Assembly: GCF_017431965.1 (NCBI RefSeq)
Contig: NZ_JAFRKB010000003.1
Location: 1 to 58,391 of the forward strand
Source of the DNA: Methanobrevibacter sp.
GTDB taxonomy: Archaea > Methanobacteriota > Methanobacteria > Methanobacteriales > Methanobacteriaceae
Direction of reading: 5' to 3'
Length of the DNA stretch: 58,391 nt
This document shows positions 18,220 through 27,110 of this stretch, piece by piece. The position numbers and the translations under genes were made by a program. The first letter of the stretch is position 1, and each line of letters begins with the position of its first letter. The notes beneath the pieces are model-generated. The model was not told the origin of the DNA, did not search any database, and worked only from the letters and a program-made list of their open reading frames with translations.

Positions 18220-19554
18220 AAGTCCAAAGAATAGGTATATTACAAATACAATAACCATTAACCAGATACCCCAACTTAACTCTTTTGTTTTTCCACTAGC
18301 TAAGCTTGCAATTGCGTATACAACGAATCCCCATGCAATACCTAATGAAATAGAGTATGTTAAAATCATCATAATAATGGTCATGAATACGGATGCTGCA
18401 ACAACTAAACTGTCCCATTGAACTTCTTTCAATTGTACAATCATCAAAATACCGACAATAACCAATGCAGCACAAGTAACCGGAGAAGTGAATAACGCCA
18501 GTATCAATGGAGTAAAGAATATGGATAACAAGAATAAGATACCGGTGACAATAGCTGTTAAACCGGTTTTACCACCTAAACCTATACCGGTTGCACTTTC
18601 CACATATGCAGTAACTGTACTTGTACCGAATATTGCACCAATAATACCTGCAACAGCATCAGCTAAAAATGCATTTTCAATACCTACGGCCTGACCTTCT
18701 TCATCGATGAATCCGCATTGTCTACCTAATGCCATCAAGGTTCCTGTTGTATCGAAGAATGTAACAAATACGAGTGAGAACAGCATCATAATCAAGTTTG
18801 GAATATTAGTGAATAGCTGTCCAAATCCACGTGCAAATCCTCCGAATAAGGATAAATCAAAACTGGTAGTGATGAATTGCGCTGGAACAGCAGGCATCAA
18901 CATGTCTCCTGCACCAAATCCAAGTGCGGTGAATATTACACCAATGATAGCGGTTACGACCAAACCGACAAATACTGCAGCAGGGAATTCCCTTACATAT
19001 AAAATCAAGGTAATTACAATACCTATCAATGCAAGAAGTGCCGGAGCAGCCATAAGGTTACCCATGGTAACGAAAGTTGACGGATCAGCCACAATAATTC
19101 CTGCACCTTTCAATCCTAAGAATGCAAGGAAAAATCCGATAGCAGCACCGATACCGAGTTTTAAGTCAAGAGGGATGACATTTAAAATAGCTTCCCTTAA
19201 ACCAGAAATAGTAATTATTAAAAATATTATGCTTGAAATGAATACTGCTGCAAGTGCAGTTTCCCAAGTGTTTCCCATTGTCAATATAATAGTATATGTA
19301 AACAATGCATTTAGTCCCATACCTGGAGCTAATCCGACTGGATATTTAGCAACTAGCCCCATAATTATACAAGCTATACCGGATGCAACTGCTGTTGCAA
19401 ATAATACTCCGGCAGCAGGCATTCCACCATCAGCCAAGATAACTGGGTTTACCCCTAAAATGTAAGCCATAGCAAGGAATGTGGTGATACCTGCAATGAT
19501 TTCAGTTTTGAAATCAGTTCCATTTTCCTTAAATTTGAAAAAATTGTCCAACAT
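18217..19554 (-). CDS. AzgA-type purine permease
   Basis: 445 residues, about 12-14 hydrophobic segments, of the NCS2/AzgA branch of nucleobase transporters that import adenine, guanine or hypoxanthine with protons. Family features: N-terminal FFKFKENGTDFKTEIIAGITTFLAM and VNPVILADGGMP, then the APGMGLNALF motif and SATGIGLGGKTGLTA. AGGTG lies 4 bases before ATG 19554. It pairs functionally with adenine deaminase at 11580. Two palindromes upstream (19620-19652) may control it. Confidence 0.92.
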   Translation of the reverse strand: MLDNFFKFKENGTDFKTEIIAGITTFLAMAYILGVNPVILADGGMPAAGVLFATAVASGIACIIMGLVAKYPVGLAPGMGLNALFTYTIILTMGNTWETALAAVFISSIIFLIITISGLREAILNVIPLDLKLGIGAAIGFFLAFLGLKGAGIIVADPSTFVTMGNLMAAPALLALIGIVITLILYVREFPAAVFVGLVVTAIIGVIFTALGFGAGDMLMPAVPAQFITTSFDLSLFGGFARGFGQLFTNIPNLIMMLFSLVFVTFFDTTGTLMALGRQCGFIDEEGQAVGIENAFLADAVAGIIGAIFGTSTVTAYVESATGIGLGGKTGLTAIVTGILFLLSIFFTPLILALFTSPVTCAALVIVGILMIVQLKEVQWDSLVVAASVFMTIIMMILTYSISLGIAWGFVVYAIASLASGKTKELSWGIWLMVIVFVIYLFFGL

Positions 19555-19619
19555 ATAACACCTCATCAGAAAAACGTAAAATTCCGATATAAATATTTTT
19601 GTAAAATTAGTATTATAAT

Positions 19620-19652
19620 ATTATCGATAATTTTTCATGATTAATCATGAAA
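19620..19652 (-). promoter_or_regulatory. two adjacent palindromes upstream of the purine permease
   Basis: ATTATCGATAAT (19620-19631) and a 20-bp perfect palindrome with arms TTTCATGATT / AATCATGAAA (19633-19652) lie 26-65 bases upstream of the likely TATA box (minus strand ATTTATATC, 19586-19594). Their position suits an activator or repressor site for purine-responsive control. Confidence 0.5.
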
Positions 19653-19677
19653 TGAAAATATTATTATAACGAAAAAG

Positions 19678-20499
19678 TTAAAGTTTTAAAGCGTTGTTTG
19701 GACAGTCATGAATACATTTTAAACATAATATACATTCAGTTCCGTTTTCCCTTTTTCTGGAATTATTTAGCATATCAACATCCATCGGACAGTTTTTGAT
19801 GCATTTTTTACATCCATTACAATTATCGTTATTAACCTTGACTCTTAAAAGTGAGAAGTAGCTTGTCAATTTAAAAAATACAGTTATTGGACAAACATAT
19901 TTGCAGAATGCACGATTATCCTTTAAATGATATGCCAATGCAATCCCTACAATGTAATAGATGACATTTCCGATAAGGAACGTGTAAAATATTATTTCAT
20001 CCAGATTATTCATTTTGAATATGAACAGTGAAACTACAAAACAAAAGATTGCTACAAACAGAATATATCTAAAGTAACCCCAGTTTTTTCTTTCATGGTT
20101 TGGAGTCTTGTAAGGCAGCAAATCCAATATCATTGCTGTCCAACATGCATATCCGCACCATCCCCTTCCAAAGATAAACGGTCCAGCAATTTTGGCAATC
20201 AAAAAGTGGATTACTGCAGCTTCAAAAACACCTAAAAAGAGATAATACCAAAAGCCCGAAAGTGACAGGCTTTCATGACCTAAAATGCTTACGTAAAACA
20301 GCAAATATGACCCGACAACAAGCATTATCAAATTACGACCATATTCATAACCATTACCTATCAAAAAAATGCCTATTGCAATTGCAGTCCCTATAAACAG
20401 AAAATTGAAAATGAAAAAGTCATTTCCGGTTATAAAATAAACCAGACCCGCAATCAAAATGAAAACTGATTCCATTATCAACGGCGCTTTGATGTTCAT
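19678..20499 (-). CDS. NapH/NosR-like membrane ferredoxin
   Basis: 273 residues. About six hydrophobic segments with the cysteine motifs GRGWCGYACW and AFCKYVCPI facing the cytoplasm, then two C-terminal 4Fe-4S clusters (CNGCKKCIKNCP and CILCLKCIHDCP). This is the NapH/NosR/CcoG-like domain plan, which passes electrons to or from quinol-type or ferredoxin partners; in methanogens the partner is unknown. It lies 14 bases after the agmatinase gene, so is probably in the eIF5A operon, although a functional link is not obvious. Confidence 0.85.
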   Translation of the reverse strand: MNIKAPLIMESVFILIAGLVYFITGNDFFIFNFLFIGTAIAIGIFLIGNGYEYGRNLIMLVVGSYLLFYVSILGHESLSLSGFWYYLFLGVFEAAVIHFLIAKIAGPFIFGRGWCGYACWTAMILDLLPYKTPNHERKNWGYFRYILFVAIFCFVVSLFIFKMNNLDEIIFYTFLIGNVIYYIVGIALAYHLKDNRAFCKYVCPITVFFKLTSYFSLLRVKVNNDNCNGCKKCIKNCPMDVDMLNNSRKRENGTECILCLKCIHDCPNNALKL

Positions 20500-20513
20500 A
20501 ATATCCTATTAAA

Positions 20514-21380
20514 TTATTCTACCAAAGTCAAAAAGTCATAAATTATTTTTGCCGCAACGACAGCAGTAGGGTCCCCCAATTCATTGCTGGCAGTTTCCAC
20601 AACATCAAGTCCAACAACATCCTTTCGGCATAGAGTTTCAAGGATTGTTTCAATATCATGTACAAATAATCCCCCAGGAGTTGGATTTCCAACATTCGGA
20701 GCGATAGCCGGATTGAAAACATCCATATCTATTGAAATATAAACAGGCCCCTCAATATTTGACAGATAATACTCGATTGCATCCATATGCCTGTGAACAT
20801 CCCTATTTTTGAATGTTTGAATATTGTATGTTGATTTTATGAACTCCTCTTCATCAAGGGAAGATGACCTGATACCTATCTGTACAAGGTCCACACCCAC
20901 TTCATGAGCCCTTCTCATTACGGTTGCATGTGAGTATTTCTCCCCAATGAATTCGAATGCAAGGTCACGGTGGGCATCCAAGTGAATTACGGTTAACTTT
21001 TCATATTTTTCACTTAATGCCTTAATGACACCTATTGAAGCTGAATGTTCGCCTCCAATTATAATCGGCTTTAGATTTAAAGTCAAAAGTTCATTAACTG
21101 TGTCTTCAACAATTCGGCATGTTTTCTGACAGTTTCCTGGAACTACATTAACATCGCCAAAATCATAAAAAGTAGCAGTTAAATCTTTATTAAAAACAGT
21201 ATTGTATTTTTCAAAACCAAATGATGCTTCACGAACAACAACTGGTCCTAAACGTGATCCGGAATGATAAGAAGTAGTGCTGTCAAATGGAACTCCGATT
21301 ATTCCATATGAATTTCCCTCAATGTTTTCACTTTCTTGTGAAAATGCAAATTTCCACGGTTCGTATGTATTTAAAAGCAT
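20514..21380 (-). CDS. speB: agmatinase
   Basis: Hydrolyses agmatine to putrescine and urea. 288 residues with all ureohydrolase metal ligands: GGEHS (His112), DAHRD (Asp135, His137, Asp139) and SIDMD (Asp218, Asp220), plus NPAIAPNVGNPTPGG. Glu replaces the usual Asp in GGDHS, as in other archaeal members. It follows eIF5A by 31 bases on the minus strand and lies near the arginine decarboxylase gene that supplies agmatine. The resulting polyamine is the precursor for hypusine on eIF5A. Confidence 0.92.
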   Translation of the reverse strand: MLLNTYEPWKFAFSQESENIEGNSYGIIGVPFDSTTSYHSGSRLGPVVVREASFGFEKYNTVFNKDLTATFYDFGDVNVVPGNCQKTCRIVEDTVNELLTLNLKPIIIGGEHSASIGVIKALSEKYEKLTVIHLDAHRDLAFEFIGEKYSHATVMRRAHEVGVDLVQIGIRSSSLDEEEFIKSTYNIQTFKNRDVHRHMDAIEYYLSNIEGPVYISIDMDVFNPAIAPNVGNPTPGGLFVHDIETILETLCRKDVVGLDVVETASNELGDPTAVVAAKIIYDFLTLVE

Positions 21381-21411
21381 AATTCTTAAAAAAGGAAAAT
21401 AAGTAGAGAAC

Positions 21412-21810
21412 TTAAGCAGATCCTCTAGTTCTCATTATTTTCATGTTTCCTAAAGCAACAATGTATTCTACTTCAATACCTTCAACGATGTCATCTTTCA
21501 AGTCATCAGGCATTGGTAAGTCAATGGTATCGTAGTTTTCCATATCCATTATTTGAACATTGCTACCTTGGATAGATATAACTTGTCCTAATCTTTTGTC
21601 GATGATTGGAATATCTACTTTGTTATCTACTGGTTTGACAAGGCTTCTTTTTTGGTTGTCGAATACTCCGACTGCTTCGATTCTTGCTTTTGCAGCTCCG
21701 TGTTTACCAGGAGATGAAGTAGTATAACTGATAATCTTACAAGCTTCTCCGCCTAAAACAATATATTTTCCTACTTTTAAAGTTTTAATCTCTACAACTT
21801 TTGTTGACAT
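21412..21810 (-). CDS. eif5A: translation initiation factor eIF5A (hypusinated)
   Basis: 132 residues. An N-terminal SH3-like domain carries the hypusine loop [15 protein letters not shown], with Lys36 as the modified residue, followed by an OB-fold C-terminal domain. The protein binds the ribosome near the peptidyl-transferase centre and relieves stalling at difficult peptide bonds. A strong GGAGG ribosome site lies 7 bases upstream. First gene of an operon with agmatinase, which makes the polyamine precursor of its own modification. Confidence 0.96.
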   Translation of the reverse strand: MSTKVVEIKTLKVGKYIVLGGEACKIISYTTSSPGKHGAAKARIEAVGVFDNQKRSLVKPVDNKVDIPIIDKRLGQVISIQGSNVQIMDMENYDTIDLPMPDDLKDDIVEGIEVEYIVALGNMKIMRTRGSA

Positions 21811-21829
21811 TAATTTTCCTCCATAAATT

Positions 21830-21843
21830 AAAAACCGGTTTTT
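21830..21843 (-). promoter_or_regulatory. palindrome in eIF5A leader
   Basis: AAAAACCGGTTTTT, a perfect 14-bp palindrome, sits 20 bases upstream of the eIF5A start, probably within its 5' leader or at the transcription start. Confidence 0.35.
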
Positions 21844-21936
21844 ATAATCTTATAATAAGGAATATTATTAGATTAATATAAATTATATTTTCTATTTTAT
21901 ATAAAGTATTCGTTTATTTTACAAAATTTAGAAAAA

Positions 21937-22290
21937 TCAAACCAAACCGTTATTAATTGAATATAACCAAAGAGAAATTGCGGCAAGAAGCAGAATGACC
22001 AAAACCCAAGCAACTATAAAAACTTTCTTTGAATCGCTTTGGCCTTTAGTAATGTAATTTTCATTCTGCCTATCGCTGGATGCTTTTCTGTTGTTTTTAT
22101 ACTCCCCATCATTTCTCAAATAATTGTAGAATGCCTTGGCTATAAAATAATAAACTACAACAAACGCAATACCGATGAACGGGATTGATCCACCATTAAA
22201 AAAGACCACTACAATCGATGAGGTCAAAAGCATCAACAACATGAAAAGACATGCCGACAAGACTAGTGATAAATATTTATTGAAAATCAT
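21937..22290 (-). CDS. small membrane protein, unknown
   Basis: About 117 residues with three hydrophobic segments: two at residues 5-30 and 33-55, then a charged Asn/Lys/Ser-rich loop, then one at 90-112. The in-frame GTG at 22299 is part of an AGGTG ribosome site for ATG 22290. Divergent from pdaD with under 60 bases between them. No family recognised. Confidence 0.6.
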   Translation of the reverse strand: MIFNKYLSLVLSACLFMLLMLLTSSIVVVFFNGGSIPFIGIAFVVVYYFIAKAFYNYLRNDGEYKNNRKASSDRQNENYITKGQSDSKKVFIVAWVLVILLLAAISLWLYSINNGLV

Positions 22291-22347
22291 TAGGTACACC
22301 TAAATTAATTTTTGAATCTTATAATTAAAATATTTTATTAGATAGAA

Positions 22348-22836
22348 ATGCCAAAATTAACAGTAAGTGATACAATGAAAATAGCTATTGTTAGTGGAAA
22401 AGATGAAGGTCCGACAAAATTAAATGCATTTGACAATGCCCTAAGCGATGCCGGGATTGGTGATGTCAATCTGATAAAGGTATCCAGCATGCTTGCAGGC
22501 GATGCAGAGGTTAATGAATTGCCTAAACTTAAAGCAGGCTCCATGGTTAACTGTGTTTTATCCGAAATCACATCCGATAACCCCGGAGATGTAATAACCG
22601 CAGTAATAGCAGTAGCTATTGGAAATGAGTTAGGTTGTGTAGTAGAGACAACCGGAATAAATAAAGAAGAATCGCAATTAATAAACGAAGCTCAAGATAT
22701 GGTTAAATACATGATGGACAAACGCAATGTTGACATTGAAGATTTGATTATAGAATCATCTACAACAACAGTCAAAAATATCGCATCTGTTGTTGCATCA
22801 GTGGTTTATCTAAAAGACGAAATAGTAGAGGGATAA
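22348..22836 (+). CDS. pdaD: pyruvoyl-dependent arginine decarboxylase
   Basis: Decarboxylates arginine to agmatine. 162 residues, close to the family norm. The proenzyme is expected to cleave itself between Ser46 and Ser47 (KVSSMLAG), converting Ser47 to the pyruvoyl cofactor. Other family features include PTKLNAFDNAL and the E in VETTGINKEES. There is no ribosome site, and the TATA-like CTTATAATT at 22318-22326 is about 25 bases upstream, so the message is probably leaderless. The next gene starts 1 base after the stop. It supplies agmatine for the agmatinase at 20514. Confidence 0.92.
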   Translation: MPKLTVSDTMKIAIVSGKDEGPTKLNAFDNALSDAGIGDVNLIKVSSMLAGDAEVNELPKLKAGSMVNCVLSEITSDNPGDVITAVIAVAIGNELGCVVETTGINKEESQLINEAQDMVKYMMDKRNVDIEDLIIESSTTTVKNIASVVASVVYLKDEIVEG

Positions 22837-22837
22837 G

Positions 22838-24682
22838 ATGGATGCTCAAGATAAAAAAATTGCAACTGATCTTTCTTATGAAATCATAAAGGAAGTAAGC
22901 CGCGCGATAAGACCCTATGTTGGAAAACCGGAATCCGGTGAAAAAGTAAAAATGGGGGCTGACGGAACTCCAACATCATTTATCGATGTTATTGCAGAAG
23001 AAAAAGTCATTAATATCTTAAAAAATGCGCCAGTTCTTTCATATATTGTAAGTGAAGAAATTGGAGAGTTAAAGCTTGGAAAAGGAACTAAAAAAAGCAT
23101 TACATTAACACATGAACTAAGGCGCGACGATATAGAAGATGAGGACAGGCCAAGATTCATATTTTTAGTTGACCCTATTGACGGAACAAGCAATGCAGTT
23201 AAGGAAATCCCTGCATTCGGCATTTCAATAGCTGTTGCAAACGTTCCTGAAGGAAGGCTCGCTACACTGAACGATGTTGAATTAGGTTTTATCAGCAACT
23301 TTGCAAACGGTAACTTCTTTGAAGCTGAAAAGGGAAAAGGCTGTTGGCTAAACAATGAGGAAGTTTCCCCAAGCACAAACGTCAACATCAGCAACATGAC
23401 ACTTGGAGGATTTACAAAAAGCGGAACTTCAGCAGCTTCCCAATTGGTTGATAATGCAAGGAGAATGAGAGTGCTTGGAAGCGTAGTTTTGGAAATCTCC
23501 TATGTTGCAAGTGGAAGATACGATGCATTCATCGATTTGAGAGGAAGCAGAATACTCGACATCGCGGCATCAAAATTAATCCTTGAAGAAGCTGGAGGAA
23601 TCATTACCGACAAGTATGGTGAAAAGCTAAACAGCAAATTAAGCATCCATGAAAGAACCATAGTCGTTGCTGCAAACAACAAAATCCTTCACAAACAGAT
23701 GATTGATATCCTAAACGACAATCAAACTGATTTTATTGGAAAAGTTGGAATTGCAAGCAGGATTGATCAGGACCGCCCAATACTATTTTCAGCAAAGATA
23801 ATCGATTATCTGCTTACAAACGGCAGAGAAGTCGTGATTGAAAAAAGACTCGCTAAAAAGATTGAAGAGATAAAGGCGAACCCGAAACGTGATAAGATTA
23901 TTGAAAAAACCAAAAAGCAATACCCTGACATTGCACACCTGCTGGATGACATTAACTTTGAAATCGACTACAAGCAGATAAGTTGCGGAATTCTTGATTT
24001 TGACTGCGATATGGCAATTGTCCTGGGAGGAGACGGAACCCTTTTAAGGGCTCAGTCAAAACTCAAAGCAGAAACACCAATCTTTGGAATAAACATGGGA
24101 ACTGTCGGATTTTTAACCGAAATTGAAGCAAAAGACACATTCAATGCCCTTGATGAGGTCTTGAATGGCGATTACTACAAAGAAAAAAGAACAAAACTTG
24201 TCGTATCCCACGAAAACAACCATTACTCTGCAATGAATGAAGTAGTAATCATGACTGAAAAGCCTGCAAAAATGCTTCACTTCCAAATCAAAGTAGATGG
24301 AGAAATTATTGAGGAAGTAAGGGCTGACGGTTTGATTGTTTCAACACCAAGCGGTTCAACAGCTTACGCAATGTCTGCCGGAGGACCTATTGTTGATCCT
24401 AAAGTAGGAGGATTCATCATAATCCCAATTTGTCCTTATAAGCTTGGTGCAAGACCGTTTATCGTGTCCGACAACAGTGAAATTACCGTGAAATTACTTA
24501 AAAAAGGTAAGAGTGCAGTGTTTGTAATGGACGGTCAGAGAAACGAAGAAGCGGAATATGAGGAAGAAATCAAGTTTAAAAAATCCCATAAAAACGTTTA
24601 TCTGATTAGAACATCAACCAAATACTTCTACAAAAAAGTAAAAGAAAAACTAAGCGAAGGCGGAATTAACAAACGGTGCTAA
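22838..24682 (+). CDS. bifunctional NADP phosphatase / NAD kinase
   Basis: 614-residue fusion. N-terminal half (1-290) is an inositol-monophosphatase-like domain with the metal motif DPIDGTSNA (112-120) and SEEIG (72-76). C-terminal half (about 310-600) is NAD kinase, with GGDGTLLRA (from 397), NMGTVGFLTE and TPSGSTAYAMSAGGP. The same fusion is known in Methanocaldococcus, where it both makes and removes the 2'-phosphate, setting the NAD/NADP balance. Spacing of 1 base to each neighbour indicates tight cotranscription with pdaD and the F430 synthetase gene. Confidence 0.93.
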   Translation: MDAQDKKIATDLSYEIIKEVSRAIRPYVGKPESGEKVKMGADGTPTSFIDVIAEEKVINILKNAPVLSYIVSEEIGELKLGKGTKKSITLTHELRRDDIEDEDRPRFIFLVDPIDGTSNAVKEIPAFGISIAVANVPEGRLATLNDVELGFISNFANGNFFEAEKGKGCWLNNEEVSPSTNVNISNMTLGGFTKSGTSAASQLVDNARRMRVLGSVVLEISYVASGRYDAFIDLRGSRILDIAASKLILEEAGGIITDKYGEKLNSKLSIHERTIVVAANNKILHKQMIDILNDNQTDFIGKVGIASRIDQDRPILFSAKIIDYLLTNGREVVIEKRLAKKIEEIKANPKRDKIIEKTKKQYPDIAHLLDDINFEIDYKQISCGILDFDCDMAIVLGGDGTLLRAQSKLKAETPIFGINMGTVGFLTEIEAKDTFNALDEVLNGDYYKEKRTKLVVSHENNHYSAMNEVVIMTEKPAKMLHFQIKVDGEIIEEVRADGLIVSTPSGSTAYAMSAGGPIVDPKVGGFIIIPICPYKLGARPFIVSDNSEITVKLLKKGKSAVFVMDGQRNEEAEYEEEIKFKKSHKNVYLIRTSTKYFYKKVKEKLSEGGINKRC

Positions 24683-24683
24683 A

Positions 24684-26102
24684 ATGCATTACCTTGTAAT
24701 CGATTTAACTCACGGCGGCGTGAAAATAGCGGTCAGCCTCGCTAAAAAAGGAAAAACCGTATCGGCATATGACATTTACAATACCCTAAAGCCGGCTGAC
24801 CGTGAGATGATGGGAATTCATGACATAGACATTATTGGTTTAGATGACTTGGCAAACCTCAAAGGAGACATTACTGTCATTTGTCCAATCCACTGCCCAT
24901 TGGATGAAGATGAAATAGTTAAATTCAATCCTGATTTAAACTACACTTTCAAAACCCATCATGAAGCCATTTCTGATATTTTAAGTGACTGGGGTAAAGA
25001 CATTTTAAAAATTGAGGTTACCGGAGTAAAAGGCAAGACCAGCTGCGTTTTTATGCTTAAGGAAATTTTAATTGATGAAAATCCGCTGATTTTGTCAAGC
25101 CTCGGCGCCCGTTTATATGAAAATGATAAGGAGTTCATATTGAAAAAAGACATTTCAATTACTCCCGCCAACATAAAAGAGACAATTGATCTGGCTTATA
25201 AGATTGCAAATCCCATTTGTGAAATTGCTGATGGAACAGTTGAAAGTCCAAATCACCGAAAATACTCATCAGCCATTTTCGAAAGTTCACTGGGATGCTG
25301 CGGAATTGGTGATGTTGGCCTTCTGACAAACATTGTTGAGAATTATCCGATAGCTAAAAATAAAAGCACCGCTGCTGAGGCAAAAAAGCAAGTATTCAGG
25401 TGCCCTGTTGTAGTTTGCAATAAGGAAAGCCTTGACGAGCACTACTGCGATGTGACCCATCCTAAAGTTAATTCATTTTCGCTAAACGACGATGCTTCCA
25501 ACCTGCATGTCAGAAATGTTAACTATTCTATCGATTTGACTGAAATTGAGATTGAATACCATGACGTTAAGACAATTTCAGGTGAAATTTTAAATGGAGA
25601 AATTACCGTTAAAACATTTGCGCCAGGCCCGCACCATGTCTTAAACGTATTGGGAGTCATCCTGACAGCATTATCCTTAAATATAAATCATGAAAAAATC
25701 ATTAATGGATTGGCTAACTTTAAGGGAATTACTGGAAGAACCAACAAAAGAAGTAATGGCGATTTGACCATAATTGAAGAGATCAATCCTGGAATTAACA
25801 CCGAAGCCATTAAGCAATCCATTGAGATGATAGAAAATATTGATGATTATTATATTTCAATCGGCGGCGATTATGGAATTACCTGTGAAGAAATTGATGA
25901 GGACAAAGTTTCAAATTATCTGGATGAAATTGACTGCAATATTATTCTTACAGGAGATGTGGGATATTCTATTTTAAATAAAATGTCTAAAAAAGTTCCA
26001 TACATCAAAAATTACAACCAAGTATATGATATGGCTTTAAAAGATAATAAAAACCTTCTTTTTATTTATAGGTCCAATTACAGCAAAGTTTCACAAAGAT
26101 AA
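24684..26102 (+). CDS. cfbE: coenzyme F430 synthetase, Mur-ligase family
   Basis: 472-residue Mur-ligase-type enzyme with the P-loop TGVKGKTS (113-120) and the N-terminal VIDLTHGG typical of CfbE. It is expected to use ATP to close the carbocyclic F-ring of 15,17(3)-seco-F430-17(3)-acid, the last step to the nickel cofactor of methyl-coenzyme M reductase. Central cysteines (ESSLGCCGIGDVG) are conserved-looking. The hemC gene for an early step of the same tetrapyrrole pathway follows. A pseudomurein peptide ligase is the alternative, but the N-terminus and neighbours favour CfbE. Confidence 0.82.
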   Translation: MHYLVIDLTHGGVKIAVSLAKKGKTVSAYDIYNTLKPADREMMGIHDIDIIGLDDLANLKGDITVICPIHCPLDEDEIVKFNPDLNYTFKTHHEAISDILSDWGKDILKIEVTGVKGKTSCVFMLKEILIDENPLILSSLGARLYENDKEFILKKDISITPANIKETIDLAYKIANPICEIADGTVESPNHRKYSSAIFESSLGCCGIGDVGLLTNIVENYPIAKNKSTAAEAKKQVFRCPVVVCNKESLDEHYCDVTHPKVNSFSLNDDASNLHVRNVNYSIDLTEIEIEYHDVKTISGEILNGEITVKTFAPGPHHVLNVLGVILTALSLNINHEKIINGLANFKGITGRTNKRSNGDLTIIEEINPGINTEAIKQSIEMIENIDDYYISIGGDYGITCEEIDEDKVSNYLDEIDCNIILTGDVGYSILNKMSKKVPYIKNYNQVYDMALKDNKNLLFIYRSNYSKVSQR

Positions 26103-26163
26103 CTTTTTGTCAAAAAATTGAAACATTTAATAATAAACAGATATAAAGATTAACAATGTAAAG

Positions 26164-26212
26164 CTAGAATGTAATTTCTAGTAAGAATTAATTTTTCTTA
26201 GAAAGAAAAATT
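26164..26212 (+). promoter_or_regulatory. two hairpins before hemC
   Basis: CTAGAA (26164-26169) pairs with TTCTAG (26176-26181). AATTTTTCTT (26190-26199) pairs with AAGAAAAATT (26203-26212) around a 3-base loop, 1-2 bases before the GGAGAT ribosome site of hemC. They may end cfbE transcripts or mask hemC translation. Confidence 0.45.
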
Positions 26213-26226
26213 TGGAGATTTAAATA

Positions 26227-27096
26227 ATGATTGTTGGAACCCGTGGAAGTCAATTGGCACTCGTTCAGACAAAACAGGTTTGCAGAGACTTATCAAAACT
26301 GACTGGCGAGACAATTGAAACAGAAATTATTAAAACTAAAGGAGATAAGATAACCACTTCCCAGCTTTACAATATGGATTCAAAAGGTCTTTTTACAAAG
26401 GAATTGGATATTGCACTGCTTGAAGAAGAAGTTGATTTTACCGTGCACAGTTTTAAAGATTTACCCAGCGAACTTGATGAAGATTTAGAAATCGTTGCCG
26501 TTCCAAAACGTGAATCTCCTAATGAAGTCCTTATATCAAATAAAACTTGGCAAGATTTAGGGCAGGGTTCCCGACTTGGAACCAGCAGTCTTAGAAGAGA
26601 AGCTTTCTGTAATCTCTATGAAAAAGACTTTGATTTACAACCGATTCGAGGAAATATTGAAACCAGAATTGACAAAGCCCTAAATAGTGATTTGGATGCT
26701 ACAATAATGGCCGAAGCAGGGCTTAAAAGATTAGGCCTAACTGAATACATCAAAACTGTATTCCCTCTAGATTATATCACACCCCCTGCAGGTCAAGGAG
26801 CATTAGCCATTATCACCCGTAAAGATTATGATAAAAAGGACAGAATTGCAAAATTAAACCATTATATATCAATGCAGGAAGTACTTGCAGAAAAAAAAGT
26901 GCTTGAAGAGTTAGGCGTTGGTTGTCAATGGCCAATCGGAGCCATAGCACGAATGAACGATAATGAATTTAGTATATATTCAATCTTACTTACTAAAGAA
27001 GGAGAAATCCTTAAGAAACAAACTGAAAAGGGTTCTATTAAAAATGCCGTAGAGCTTGGTAGGCAAATTGGAAAACTTTTTGGTGAGTATGTTTAA
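26227..27096 (+). CDS. hemC: hydroxymethylbilane synthase (porphobilinogen deaminase)
   Basis: Joins four porphobilinogen units into the linear tetrapyrrole used for F430, cobamides and sirohaem. 289 residues. Seen: VGTRGSQLALVQT at the start, the HSFKDLP motif, GTSSLRREA, RGNIETR, AEAGLKRLGL and the dipyrromethane-binding cysteine (Cys233, LGVGCQWP). The C-terminal domain is a little short, as in other archaea. GGAGAT is 7 bases upstream of ATG, immediately after a hairpin. It follows the F430 synthetase gene after 124 bases. Confidence 0.95.
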   Translation: MIVGTRGSQLALVQTKQVCRDLSKLTGETIETEIIKTKGDKITTSQLYNMDSKGLFTKELDIALLEEEVDFTVHSFKDLPSELDEDLEIVAVPKRESPNEVLISNKTWQDLGQGSRLGTSSLRREAFCNLYEKDFDLQPIRGNIETRIDKALNSDLDATIMAEAGLKRLGLTEYIKTVFPLDYITPPAGQGALAIITRKDYDKKDRIAKLNHYISMQEVLAEKKVLEELGVGCQWPIGAIARMNDNEFSIYSILLTKEGEILKKQTEKGSIKNAVELGRQIGKLFGEYV

Positions 27097-27110
27097 ACGG
27101 AGGAATTTAA

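Noticed and set aside
18707..19465. 252-codon open frame on the plus strand
   Set aside because: It is antisense to the purine permease, rich in Asn, Pro and Thr as expected of a mirrored membrane-protein gene, and has no ribosome site.
24684..26102. Pseudomurein peptide ligase
   Set aside because: The N-terminal VIDLTHGG and the hemC neighbour point to F430 synthetase.
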